From: Pyrrhosoma nymphula
Lineage: Eukaryota; Arthropoda; Insecta; Odonata; Coenagrionidae
DNA: 64,000 nt
NCBI GenBank assembly: GCA_963573305.1
Contig: OY754330.1
Location: forward strand, 1,426,001 to 1,490,000
Direction of reading: 5' to 3'
Below are positions 1 to 13,300 of this stretch, piece after piece. Below the pieces are notes generated by a model. It was not told where the DNA came from, did no database searches, and worked only from the letters and a program-made list of their open reading frames with translations. Positions within the stretch are counted from its first letter, which is position 1; every line of letters starts with the position of its first letter. The translations under genes were made by a program, and so were the position numbers.

Positions 1-946
1 ACTTCTTCAGTCCATTACTCATGCATATAACCCTTTGTAAAACGTTTTGACTGTGTAATGTATTGTATTCATCAAATATAAATAAATGAGAAGTGCTAGT
101 TCAAGGAATAAATTAAGACACTCCTCTTTTTTAAGTTCATCGGTCTGTTTCTTATTTTCACCCATGCACTCCAGTAAAAGAACATGGACATATAAGTGAA
201 AATTCTACTTTTCCTGCAATTTACACTTTTTTCCTAGGGTCCCTGGAGAAGTATAATTTAGGGGTTTAACTGTAATTGTAACAAATCGCTCATCACCGAC
301 TTGGTTGTTTGATATAAAATTAAGAACAAGGTTCAAATAAAATTACCTCACATTTTGATTCAAACATGGTTTATACTCACAAAAAGGGTGCTTTTCTTTT
401 GTGGCAATAGAAACTGTCACTCATTAGTGACTTCGTTTGACTTGAATAGCCGGGCGTCATGTTCTGCTCGCTGTCCTCAGAGGAGCAAGCCAAAAAATTG
501 AATAACAACATGAGCATCCATACGCAGCAAAAACAAGTGAACAATTCAAAAATGAAAAAGTAACTTGGTTTCCTTCCACAGATTTATTTTCCTGGTACGA
601 CATGTTTCTGTGTCATCATCAGGTACGAAGGTACCTGATGATGACACAGCTGTGTCGAAAAATGTCGTACCAGGAAAATAAATCTGTGACAGGAAACCAA
701 GTTACTTTTTCATTTGTGAAATTCAACTTCCATATAGTTGAGCTTGAAACCATGGAAAGTAAACAATTCTATGGTTTGCAGCCTATCTGTCCACAGAAAG
801 ATGCAATATCCAGGCGTGGAAAGCTACATCAGAGTTGTATTTCATTTCTTTACCTAGTGATTGTCAATTTTGAGAGTCGGCTATTACCATACACGTAAAT
901 GGTACGCATCCAAAATAACCAAGGACATAATGAAAGAGGAACTCAC
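1..946. other. BRPF intron or downstream sequence, left edge
   Basis: This AT-rich stretch lies downstream of the PWWP exon. Apart from the foldback element at 551-714 I see no coding exon or recognisable feature. Confidence 0.5.
551..714. repeat. Foldback MITE, about 164 bp, with hammerhead-like core
   Basis: Two arms of about 75 bp are inverted copies starting AATGAAAAAGTAACTTGG and meeting near 632. Each arm carries a CTGATGATGACACAG motif next to GAAA and ATGTCGTACC. The same outer arm (AATGAAAAA, ACTTGG, TTCCAC) recurs at 10295 and 38216, so it is a dispersed family. Superfamily not assigned. Confidence 0.75.
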
Positions 947-1314
947 CAGCGCAGGATACCAGGGGTACCCCCGGCACTTGGCCCAAACCAAGTCCAAGGG
1001 CTTGAGGGGAACCACGCCGCAGGACAGTTGCTGGCCGGGAACTGACGTGTGCCGGTGGCTGCTCGAGGCAGTGCCACCCCCGGCGCCACCCCCTCCTTCA
1101 CCCCCCCTCCCACCCGCCTCGTCAGCCGAGGACTCGGAGGGCGGGCGGTGGCGGGATCGACCGTGGGGTCCCATTCGCTCGTCCTCGTCATCTTCTTCGG
1201 CACCAGAGCTCCCCGCGCCTTCGTCACCACTTCCACTTCCGCTGCTGCCAGACGACGAGATACTGCTTGAACTTGAATCCGACTGGCTGTCTTCATCAGT
1301 CTCAGCGGGGATGT
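947..1314 (-). CDS. BRPF1: BRPF exon 11: acidic Ser-rich tract and first half of PWWP domain
   Basis: The exon codes residues 1045-1167: an acidic and Ser-rich tract, a Gly-rich stretch, and then LKPLDLVWAKCRGYPWYPAL, the first beta strands of a PWWP domain, which in BRPF1 binds trimethylated H3K36. The PWWP signature is GYPWYPAL here (human GYPSYPAL). The acceptor is aactttgcag and the donor gtgagt. The exon(s) with the rest of PWWP were not found in the first 946 bases, so the gene continues beyond the left edge. Confidence 0.93.
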
Positions 1315-4300
1315 CTGCAAAGTTTAAAAAAAAATTAATATGTGATGACCAAATCCAAGTGCCGCAGTGGACCCCAGGAGGTTAACCATGCGGAACTCGC
1401 ACATGATTTGCAGATGCCATTACCTACTCGGGTGGGGAATATACTCATGCAGTATGAAGCACAATCAATGGATAAATATAAATTATTATTATAAAGGAAG
1501 ATTAATGCATCACATTCTGACTCTGAGAGCATGCTATCTAGTATTTTACTGGCAGGGGATCTGGAGTCATTTTTAGTTCATTAAAATATAAAGATGTCCA
1601 TAAAGATTAATTATCTCTATTTCAGTATTTTGGCACTAAAATGGCAGTAAAATTTGATACAATACAATTAAGATGATTCAAAAGTGGTGGGAGGGGGCAG
1701 TTTTAGTCAGTATGACGTATAGTGATATTGCACTAAATGACCATGGGCTAAACAAGGCATGACTATGTATGCCTTAAAAACTATTAGAGAAAAGTATAAA
1801 TCTATGATGATTGCAATATCTAAAACATATTCCACAGTACTTTTTTTTGCAATCATGTTTTCTTCAGAAAGAATCAACATTTTGGTCACTAAAATGTAAG
1901 TATGTAACACAGTTTGATTGAAATGCAGTACTTACCTCCTCCACTGCGATAGACTCTAAAACTTTCAGAGAAAGGTAGAGGCGTGATGACGGGTGAGGAC
2001 GCAGGATCCACAGCACTTGCTGCAGAGGAGAGCTGATGGGTTGAGGAGGACGGGTTGCCCCCAAGAGTAGGGGCCGCTGGACCCTTGCCTGGCTGGCCCT
2101 GTGATTTGACATTAGCATCCCCAATTCCTCCAAGCTGTGAGCTCGATGTCATCAGAAGAGGATTGGACGAAGAGAGCGCTGCACTGGTTCCCACTGAACC
2201 CAAGGCGGCATCGAGGTTCTTTCTGGGCCTGCCGACCCTTCGTTTCGGGGCCGCAGGAGTGGGAACATCTGGCTTCTGAAAGTTAATTATCCGACCCCAA
2301 AAATAGTTCATGACTAATGCATGTCTCAAATACTTTTTATTTTTTCTAGTTCTTTGATTGGAAATGCTATAAATAATTAGTGTAGCAATGATAGTGCGTA
2401 CAAACATTTTGCAAAGTTTATTGCCAAAATAGACCTCAGAGCCGATTAGAACAGAACTTGGCTATAACTTTCAATGATTTAAAATCATTCTTTTCACATT
2501 ATACAGCAAAAATATACCTTTGGATTAGTAGGCAAAGGAGGTGGTTTCAAGAAAACTTCACTTTCAAGGATGGATACTTCCAAGAAGCATTCCCTTCAAA
2601 GCCGCCACACACCGAATGCTACGCTAAGCTAGAGAACTGTTCTCGCAATGGATGTCTGCTATGTCCATGCACACACCAGAAGCTAACCGTACTGTGCCAT
2701 GTAGCAAGGCGGTGGAATGTTTACGTAGGTAAAGTGAAACTCAACTTTTTTCCAAGATGGTGGAAAACGTAAAATGCACTTCTCAGGTTAGACACTTGAC
2801 TTTTCCGTCAATATTGGCGTAATTGCAATGAAGAAAGATTTTTTACAATGTGCAGAACTTATGCAAGTATTTTAGTTAAAAATTGCTCTTTTGTAAGTAG
2901 GTTAAAAATGAATTTGGGCTGGCAGGACGAAAGTGCTCATTTACAGTAATAGATACTGCGCACGGGCCATGAAAGCTAAGTGAAGAGGAAATTGCCGGCC
3001 GAGCAATGCCTTGCGACATAGCGCTCGGGAAGTTCGCATCGGTTCGCATAGCTCGCATTTGGTGTGAACGGGCAGTGGAAAATCAATATACAGGATCTTA
3101 TGACACATGGCAAAAGCTGGTAGCGTGCCTAGCATAGCATTCGGCGTGTGACGGCCTTCATGACGCATTGTGAAAAGAAACACTGCAATTCAATGAAAAA
3201 ATCTAAATTATGGCCATCATTTTTTACGCAGAGCATAATCATCATCATCTGCAAATGATTTTAAGAATCATGGCCAAGATCATGCAATTAAAACTAATTT
3301 AGGAGGAATTGCAGTATTTATTTTCAAATTCCGTGTTTACAGGTAGCTACTAAGGAGAATTATGCCTCCAGAGGAGTTGACGCAATGTCCATTAGCCAAG
3401 AAGTATTGATAGCAAACTTAAATGTTACGGAGATCCTCACCCTGAATGCAGCCGCGGCTGCTTTCCTGGTGAACAGCACGGCTGTTCGACGGTTGACACC
3501 CGAGGGCGACCCTGTGCTCCCGCCAGAGGAGACCTGTTGCTGCTGCGACTGAGCGAGGGGTGGTGAGTCCGCCGCGGCACATGATTTGGTCGGCGTGGAG
3601 AGCATTGGGCTGGAGAGAGGACTGGTGGCCACGACGGACGACGGGGAAATGGACGAGGAGCTCAGCATCATAGTGCCACCCACTGGCTTGGCGGCACTAG
3701 ACTGGCTGGAAGGGGGTTTGCCAGTGGTCGGGGTGCTCTTGCCAGATATGGAAGCTGGCTTACCCCCGACACCTTGGCTTTTGAGGGTGGACACAGCACT
3801 TCCTTTGGCTGCCGTCTGCGAGGGCTGGGAGGTCAAGGGGGGGGGTAGCGGTTGGGTTGACGGAGATTGCAGTCTAGTGTTGACGGCCACTTGGGGAGAT
3901 GAGTTGTCGGGTGTCGGTTGCCGAGGGCGAAGGGGTGACTTCCTCAAGTCACCTGTTGAAGGGCTGCCTGCAAGCTGCTGCTGACTGCTGGACCGCCTCT
4001 GCACTGATGACACTTTGGCTGCGACAGGCACCTCTGCTGGGGGGCAGGGCGAGGTCACATCATCACCCCACTGGCGCTTGGGAATCTTCTTGCGACGACC
4101 TCTCTTGGCTAGCATGTACAAAATTTATCATAATTTTTTTATGCAAGTTTTGAAGGCTAGGCTCATTAAATGAGCTATTACAACAACTGAATTCTCCCTT
4201 TCGTCTGCATTCTGTTGGTAGGATCAATGACATACAACCGGGAAAGCTGCATGTTATGATAAAACTCCTGAACCAACACTAAAAGTCACAAGTATTGGAG

Positions 4301-7300
4301 GGACAGAGATGAAGAAATACACTAGGGACACAAGATTAAACACCAGAACGATATCACTAGTTAAATTCCAATTACGTGAGTTTATCACTGAGGAAAAGTA
4401 GAGTAAAACCTCTACCTTACGAACTCCTGCTAAACGAAGAACTCTGATGAACAAACAAATGCTATTGGTCCTGCCAAATTCCTATTTCAACATATTGGTA
4501 AATACCTCTAATGAACGAACTCCTGCTTTACGAAAACTTCCGATAAACGAAATGAAAGATTAGCACTGTCTATTAATATTTACCTCTTCATAATGTATAA
4601 TAAAAAAAAAAAGGTTAATTTGGAATGTTTTTCGAGGTTTTTGCCGTTTTTGCTGTTTTGAAAGTGAAAAGGACCAATCAGAGACTCTGTATAAATAAGC
4701 CAATCAGAAAGCTCCTTCCTGGTTGTTTATCCAGTTAATTGCATTTCCGGCAATTTGCGTCAGTGATATGAGTGATTTGTTAGTGGCGTGGTTACTGATT
4801 TGGTCGGCGTTCTCGAGTTTAACTGCGGTTCATCATCGTGAGTCATTAATTTCATTCTTTGCGAGTGAAACCTGGTTGCTCAAACCTGGCAGTTCATTTT
4901 CGTGAGATTGGGATGCAGAATTGGGACTGTCCAAGAACTCACCCATCAGCTGGTAGAATGCTTGAATGAATAATTTCAATCTTTGCGAGTGAAACCTGGT
5001 TTTGCCTTAAGTGGACATTATTACGTCTGGTAATTTACCTACTTATTTGCAAGGTAAGTTTGTAATTTATTCCCCACGCTTTTGCAAAGATTGATCCCCA
5101 TGCTTGATTTATAAAATGTAAAATGTTGACTTTCGTATCGTAGGCTCGAACATTTCTTTAGCATACTGGAAACATACCTAATACAATGAAATTCTGTTCA
5201 TTAGTCATTTATGTTGTGCGCATTCCTATATCTTTTTTTTTACTGTAATAACATTATTTTTTGGAATTCAAACGTCTCAAATCTGAGAATATGTTCTCGC
5301 TCTTTTGTAGATAGTAAACAAATCAACACATGTTGGCACTCGGCTGCATGTAAACATCTGCATCCCAGCAAAGATGAATTTAGGCAACCAAAGGTTACCG
5401 ATGCACATTCCAGTTGACGGCAATCGTAACAGTATGATGTCAACGTGAAAACAATTCACGGTTAAAGTTTGATGCTCACGCCAATCATAAACCGGCCTTT
5501 AGAAATCGCAGTAAATAGTATAATTAGCAGGACTTGCTGAAAGACCTGCTCGTTGTTATTCCACGGTTTTTTATAAGGCAAGGGAGCAGTAAGGATAAAA
5601 GTATGCGATCCTCTGAGGAAATTTTACCTCTAATTGAGTTCTGCAAACCACATTCATCTACATCTACATCTATAAAATCAATGGTCTGCGAGTTTACTTC
5701 GTAGAATGAATGCATTTTAGTTAAAATGAATACTTGGTTATATTCTACACAATTTAATATAAAATTGTGTAGAATATAACCAAGTATTCATTTTAACTAA
5801 AATCTACATCTACATATTACCCCGCAAGCCGCCTCAATAGGCGTGTGGCGGGGGGTGTTAGGACACCAGCCGTTTAAAGATAAAAAGGAAACGCTCTAAT
5901 GAAATTACGCCTAGCATTTATTATAGTCCCTTATTGTTCGGGGGAAAAACGAATTCCCATACCTATCCGTTCGGCAAAATATCTCTCTTAATTTATCGTT
6001 TCTGTCGGACCTGGAAATATAGTGGGGTTCTAATATGATGTTCTCCGTGTCGCTCTGAAAGATATCTATTCTCAATTGTTCAAGCAATCCTTGAAATTCA
6101 AAGTACAAGGAGTGGATTATTTACGTTGCCCCTGGAGTGATGCAACGTGCAAAACACATCCGCCGAATGAACTCCCGATGAACGAACTGGAAAATTATTG
6201 GTCCCTTGAATTTTCGTTGAGTAGAGGTTTTACTGCATATTGAAAGAGGAGTTATTGGGATCCTGCACATTTTCTTCGCCTATCCTTTGCTCGAGCATCA
6301 GGGCATTACATTTTCTTTCCAGGGCTTTGTAAAAATGAATCAGTTCAGACTTAATGCAGGGGATTCTTTCCCACTCGCTTACATAGCGTATTGTGACGGC
6401 CCGAGTCCGTCACTGACTTACGTCCCAACCACATCCTATTTACCCACTCACCACCCCCAACCCCACTCCCTGGCTCCTGAGTGTAGCACATCGCCGCGCA
6501 GTTAAGTGCATCGGCTATGAGTGGTTTGGAGGGATCTATTTGACTAAACCGCCGGGGTACGGTGTGCCTTACACCCCATTCCCCCCCATCACGTGACACC
6601 GGCGCCGAAAAGGATATAAAGGCCGTTCGAGTGTCACGGAAGCTCTCTTCGTTATTTTTCCTCGATTAGGATTGTTCACCAGAGTAGTGAGCCGTGGGCC
6701 AAAGAGGGGACGTTCTCCGTGCTCCGGGGCCCGGAGCAGGTACGGTACATTGGTCCGGTATAGATATCGGTCAACCCGTACAAGGATTTGCCGATCTACG
6801 AGGAAGCAAACCTTCTGAAGTGCCGGAAAGTGCATTTCTTTGGAGTTCCTCTTCAGGTCTACGCAGTCACGGTTACAGCACATCAGTCGATGACAGAAGA
6901 AGGCCAGGACCAGTGCATCCTAGTTTCGGGTGAATGCTACCCGGGAGCCAAACAATTCCGAATCCCCCCCATGACCTTCCCTTTTTCCCTCTCATGTGAT
7001 CATACCCAATCACCCAGCCCACCAACCCCGTTTTTTTCGCGAGACCTATTATTTTAAAACTAAATTTCATATGTGGACGAGTATCCTTGGCTTTTGATTA
7101 GCCACAGCTCGCGGGTAAGAGTCGGGAACCGTCACAGTATATATTCCAGGCTGACAAGCAGAAGACAAAATTCTCAGTCCATATGAAGTGTCAGCCAAAG
7201 GAGAAGAAATGCTGGGTTTCTACTAAGAATAAGGAGAATTGCAAAAACACACTTCTATGCTTTTAAGCAATTGGGGACAGAATATTACACATTACTAGAG

Positions 7301-10300
7301 ATGTATTTATGGGCTGAACTTTGCTGCCAGCAAATTAATTCCCTCCAAAAAGCAAATGCCGCTTACCCTCCAAATTGAGGAACTGAACTTCTATTTTTCT
7401 TCTCGGCCTCTCCCTAGTACGGCCAGTGAACTTATCTCCCCGCCTCTCAATTTGACATAACCGTTCAACCCTGACAATTTTTATCTTAAAATATCTCACT
7501 CCGATGGAACACAATAGGAATTAAGAAATATTAAATCCAAATCCACCGGCCCTGATGACTTGTCCACACAATTTATTCCCCTCTTCCTTTTCGCCATCTT
7601 CCATAAAATTGTTCAACTTTGGGTCATTCCATGTCAGTTCAACCACACCATGTCACCCACCGACTCGGATTTTGACGAAACTTGGTACATATCATCCCTT
7701 CACTAATTCAAGAGACAACTCCAAATTTTATTTATTTAGCTCCAGTAGTTTTTTAGTTACTGCCTCTCAAACTTCAAGCAAGTTCTCAATTTCTTCCATT
7801 CAGGAGGCTGGCATCTCAAAGTGTACTATTTTACTCAAAAACATTTATCTCACTCATTTGTGGATCAATTCTCCAGATATTTTCCAACTATGATCACAAG
7901 GCTATGAGAACTTCAGGAAAAAATAGCATGTCTATAAATTGTCTTTTGCAGTCTTAAAAAAAATTCTTATGTTAAGTCTTAGCATTCACACAAGTCTTTG
8001 ACTAGCTACACACTCAAAATTTTTTGGGTCCTTTCCAATCTGATTTCAGAGGTATAAACAGCACACAGACTGCAAGCCAAAAATAATTAAGGACATCAAA
8101 AATAACACTGATTGTGTGAAATTTACAGTGAAAAAATTATTTGGTTGGACTGGGATTCGAACCCAGACATTGGGATATCGCACCTCCAAGTGCTCTACCC
8201 GAATGATTTTTGTGTCACTGTGAATTTCACACAATTGTGTGACCATCAGCGGGTGACTCCGTTAAAGTTACAGCGTGGCCAGTTCCGCAGTTCTTTGAAT
8301 AACACTGATGCTAAAAAAATTAATATATTAGTACTTTTTGATAAAAAAAGCCTTTGATAAGGTTGACCACGAGCTCTTCTGGCAGAAGATGAAAAAACTT
8401 ACGATTTGCAAGTATGTATATAGTGCATTCTATTGGTTTTGATCGTATTTATCTTCCACTGAAAATGTGTGTGATAGATGGTAAGAAATTCATGCTCCAC
8501 CACTATCTAGGGCATGAGAATCTGAGAAGAATATTCTTAAGAAATACTTGCATTCAACAAAATATCTTCTTTCATTCCACAACACAATTTGCTACGTCAT
8601 ACAGATTACTCACAAAAATTGTAAGGATTTTTGAGCACTTCAAGAATGTTCAACTACCTCCATGGTCCAAATCAGCAACACCAACCATATTCTCACCAAG
8701 ACTTGAGAACTAATGGCTGCTGTCTTTATTTACACTACACTACCCAAAGCAAACCCATCATTGTCTGGCATACAGCACTCATTTTAAAACTTAGTACTTT
8801 TCATAAATGCAAAATTAAAGATTTTCGATTGTAAATGAAGAAGCTGGGGGCAGAAATTCGTTGGAGAAAAAATCATCCGCCCAGAATTGTACTTGAACCT
8901 GGAGGCCTCAATATTGCCCCGAGTACTTCAGCCAGTTAAACTACCAAGGCGTTCTGCTCGTCGGTGAATTTTTGTGGACCTTATAGGAGAGAGAAGCTAA
9001 AAAAAGAACGGTGGCCTGACTGAAGTCTGACACTGATTACTATATGTCATTAGTATTCATGAGTATTTCAATGGTATGAAATTGTCATCCAAGTAATTAT
9101 AAGACTAAAAACAATGAAAGCACACCAGAATAAATCACGGAGAAATGCACTAACCAGGTGCGTACCACATAATTAAACAACAGAATGCTTTGTAGGAGAA
9201 GAAAGACACAGAAATGAAACTACTCACGCATTTCTGATTCATCAACGGATGTATCATTCTCACCCCGTGACAGACGTGGCGTGACAATGGGTGACGGACC
9301 ATCTTGTTGCTCTGGCTCCAACGGCACCACCGCTGCCACCTTGGCCGTGGGGGAGGACAAAACTTTGTTCACCTTCGTCAACCTCGGCACTGGCTTTCCA
9401 ACGGGCTCCTTTACCTCTCTGCCGCTCCTCGTCACGGCAGGTGAGGCCTTGACGGCTTCCACAAGGCCGCCAACCACATTGGTACCAGGAGTATTGGTAC
9501 CTCCCCTCCGTGACCTCGGCGTGACAACAGCAGGGGTGCTGAGAGATTGCCTGCGAGCACTGAGTCTTCTCGAGCCCCTGGCATCTTCTGAAGGGGTGCG
9601 ATCGGATGACACAATCGCAGCCGCCTCGGCCAACTGTCGCCTCAAGGCACTCTTTCTCGTCTGATAAGGTGTGCCCGACAAGGACCGCCTCTTAGTCGGA
9701 GGTTCTTTAGCCTCTTTAGATTCCTCTTTGACTTCTTCCGCTAAGGACGGCAGAGGTGTCGAGGCCACCACTGTGGCATCCCCTTCCTCTGCCTCCTTCC
9801 GGCTCGACTTTCTCCTTCCCTTCCTCTTTGGTCCAGCAGATGACTCCGCCCCACTAATCACCATGGGTGTATCTGGTGCCGCGTCATTGGCGAGCGTGGG
9901 AGTTGCAGCAGCCCCCCCCTCCCTTGCTTCAACCTCCTCCTCCTCTCCTCCTCCTCCCACCTTCTCCTCGGCACCACCACCACCTTCCTCCTCCACCACT
10001 TCCATCTCCTCCTCCTTGGCCACGCACTCCTCCTCTTTGGTGCTCACAATGGACGCACTCACCGTCTCTCCCTCTCCAGACGTGTCCTCACGCTCGGAAT
10101 CCGACTCGAACCCATCTTCACCTGGAAAAGAGGAAAATTAGATTGGACGTGAGGGATTTATCGATGAAAGATGGAAAAGAGGACTGTACGTACAGAGGAA
10201 AAAGAACAAAGAGGTTGCGCTTGCACTGATTTCCCTCTCAAATTAGGGGGACAGAGAAATTATGCAGTAGCGTAAGTCATTTCACCCATTAGAATGAAAA

Positions 10301-13300
10301 AACTTGGCTATTTTCCACTTTTTTATATTAAATACAGGTTTATGCGACCGGTTTCGATGTTTTACATCATTGTCAAGCATGGTTATTACACTAAACAACT
10401 AATATTTACAGATTTAAAGATGGTTGTTAGGGAGTGAAAAAATAAGGTTAGAAGTATTGATGGGAAGGCTGAAGCTACTTTCCTGGGTATCTAATAGAGA
10501 GTAATTCACTCATGTTTCACAGAAAATAATATTTTGCATTTGAGGTTAAAAAAATCATCAAATAGGTTAAATACATTTAAAAGTGTCTTTAGGGACAGTT
10601 AAATATGTGTCATAGTTATAACTGAAAACAATCATTGACCAAATAATTGAAAAAACCTCTTTCATGGGGATTTGAAAACTCAGAAAAGTGGCTTACACCT
10701 CTGTTTCTCAGTACCCCACATTCAGAGGAGACAAATCCAACGACCAAATCAGCGAAATAACAAAACCATCAGCTAGAAACAGCAGGTTCTTCTAAGAACC
10801 TGCAGGAAGCAGCACCTCGTGCATGGAATTTTAAAGTTTACCCATATTTTAAGGTATTATGCTGCAAAGCACACATTGACATGAATAGCAGACAGACGTG
10901 TGATTCTTAATGGAGGTAGTTTGATATGCAAACTGACGTAAGTAGGAAAGGGGAAAACCATCTCTTCAAGTTCCTTGATTCCACCAGTTCTCACAGGAAC
11001 CGATAGAGCCAGCTGAAAATCTCATTCCTCACTCCTATCAACATGTTTTAAACTTTGAAACAGTAAACTTTTGTCAAGAGGGCCACTCACAATTTTAAAA
11101 CTATATTAAATCTTGATAAAGCATGCTCTCCAAGTTTTCTTGGCTTAACACATTAAATGCGGCGAAAATATTTTTAATTTATGCCAATGACTGAAACTTT
11201 TTGATGACCTTAAAAGAATACGAACTGGGATGAGGATCAACATCATGCTCAGCCACCGCATAGCACCCAGCAGACTACGATTGTCCACTGTCAGCATTGA
11301 GCGTGTTAATCTACTAGTGTTGGCACTTTGTATCAACATTAGAGCAGAACCGGGATCAAAACTTGGAAAGCCATTCATAGAAGGAGAACCAAGAATCAGA
11401 ACCAGGAAATGTGCACTCAGGCCTACCCTAACCTTAGCGTAACTGGCAGTGATGCGACCAGGATTCAATCGAATCTTAACGAATCCATGGATTTAAGATT
11501 TGATCGAATCCCGCAAACAAAAATTCAAATACAGGTTTTGGGGGTGCCACGAGCACTATATCTCAGTAAACTCTATCATTCGAAATATTGCAACGGAATA
11601 TTCACCTCTGACCACGACATAGTTTTACTTCAATGTTGATAATTTGTATAAAAATACTTCAAAAAGGATTATAATTTGCATGAAAATTCATTACAACATG
11701 TGTGTACACACAAATTTTATTATGTACAAAAAAGTTACTACTTACCTACACAGCATTATTTTTAACGCACTCAAATGACTAATACCAATCAGTATCAGCG
11801 ATCCTTTGCCGATATCTGTCCTTTGTCAGTCATTGGTTTTTCCTGGCTCTATCACTAAATGATTCATTTGGTAATCTGACTATACATTCCGCTTGTTATT
11901 TCTGCATGTTATACTTGTGATGTGTAATTTCACTGTCATAATAAGGGAAGAAAATTGTGCTTTCTGTAATATACTCAACATCAACATGGGGGCCGTTACT
12001 AGGGACGCCAAGCGAATATAAACAGGCAACAATAGCAAAAAGAGGAGGACGCGGAGATGAACAATAGGAAAAACGCGTAATAAGGGGAGTCTTAAGCTAT
12101 CTGCCATTGAGACCGGACCGGTACCGCGTGTGCGGGAGATATTATAATTTATGTCGCTTAAAGGGGAGTCCCACGCCAACTTCCGATAGGAGCCGATCGA
12201 TGCTGCTGATGCGGAAGATGTAATAATTTGCATCGAGTTGAAAAAGGAAAACAAAACATCACGCGGGTGGAAGAAAAAGGAGGTTGGACGAAGGAAAGGA
12301 CATGGCGTGCAGAGCAAAAAGAAGGTGAACCAGACGCAGTGTCGGAGCTGGGAAAGAAGACGAGAGGTAGAGATATAAGTGGATAGTGTTGGCCCCAATG
12401 GGACAATATAAATATCAATACAATTGAAATTAATTGTTAAAGTTGACCTGGGTTATACATTTATCTATCTCTATATATGTGTATATTGGGCCCGATAATT
12501 CTTTTGAGTTGAATACAAGTATCTAACATAAAGATTGAAATTAGCATTTCTTCTTTGTTTTGTTGTGTGGTCTGTATTCATTCCTGACCAAAACCAAGAA
12601 ACCAGAAGAAGCGGGCAGAATAACTATTTTAAAAATTGTGACCAGAGGTAGGTTACGTATGATCGATTGACTTCTAACGCTGGGCATAAGATTAAAAGGA
12701 AGTCATTGTCGAACATTTTACATTTCCATGGCAAAAAAAACTGAAAAAAGTATAACGTAGAATAAAAAAGGAATCTCGGCATGGACTGGCAGAAGAAGAT
12801 GGTGTTGGAATGCATAGTTTGGGATGTAATTGAAATAAAAAGCTGATAGAGTTCCTTGAAATTTCGAGGTTATTATAAAGCTTCCTCTGGGTAGTCAATG
12901 ATTAAAACAGTGATGTGGAATTCACAAAAATGCAGTACAAGGGTAGTGCACATCACATCCCTGTTTGGTTTCCTTCTGTTCAAACCCCCCCCCCCCCACC
13001 CCACTTTTACAGCCAATATTTGACTGAAAATGGGGGTCTTATATTCGGATATATGTATGTATAATAGCAAATACAGTTTGAACACAGCAATATGGAGTAC
13101 AAAATCAAGTTAATGGATTAGAAAATCAAAATAACACCATAAGCACAAATCAGTAAACATTACAATAGGACATCATTGGAGGACAAGGAGAAAATGAAAT
13201 GTTTTTAAATTAGTACCCAGGAAGGGGTTTAGAAAAGCTTAGTAAATTAGCTTTGAAGAAAATAAGGAAAAAATAAATTATTTGAAAAACTCTACAGAAG

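Larger units (their letters stand above)
4401..6235. mobile_element. Tigger/pogo-like non-autonomous element
   Basis: The left end GAGTAAAACCTCTACCTTACGAAC and the right end, read inverted, CAGTAAAACCTCTACTCAACGAA form terminal inverted repeats of the CAGTNNAACCTC type typical of Tigger/pogo elements. One end has the TA target; the other is mutated. No transposase is seen. The element is 1.8 kb and was later entered by a LINE tail and a perfect hairpin. Confidence 0.6.
4109..9227 (-). other. BRPF intron 8, transposon-rich
   Basis: This 5.1-kb intron holds a Tigger-like element (4401-6235), a solo LTR (6392-7136), a GGGTCATTCC-type terminus at 7621, two tRNA-like SINEs and a reverse-transcriptase scrap. 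Between these I see only AT-rich sequence. Confidence 0.8.

Noticed and set aside
861..1385. Plus-strand open frame of 174 codons
   Set aside because: It is the antisense of the GC-rich PWWP exon, whose minus-strand frame has splice sites and homology.
8110..8245. tRNA gene on the minus strand
   Set aside because: The acceptor and D-arm pairing are incomplete; it is better read as a SINE head or pseudogene.
9281..10229. Plus-strand frames of 120-156 codons
   Set aside because: They are shadows of the BRPF acidic linker exon on the minus strand.
12000..12560. Possible old LTR
   Set aside because: No TG...CA ends or target duplication could be matched.
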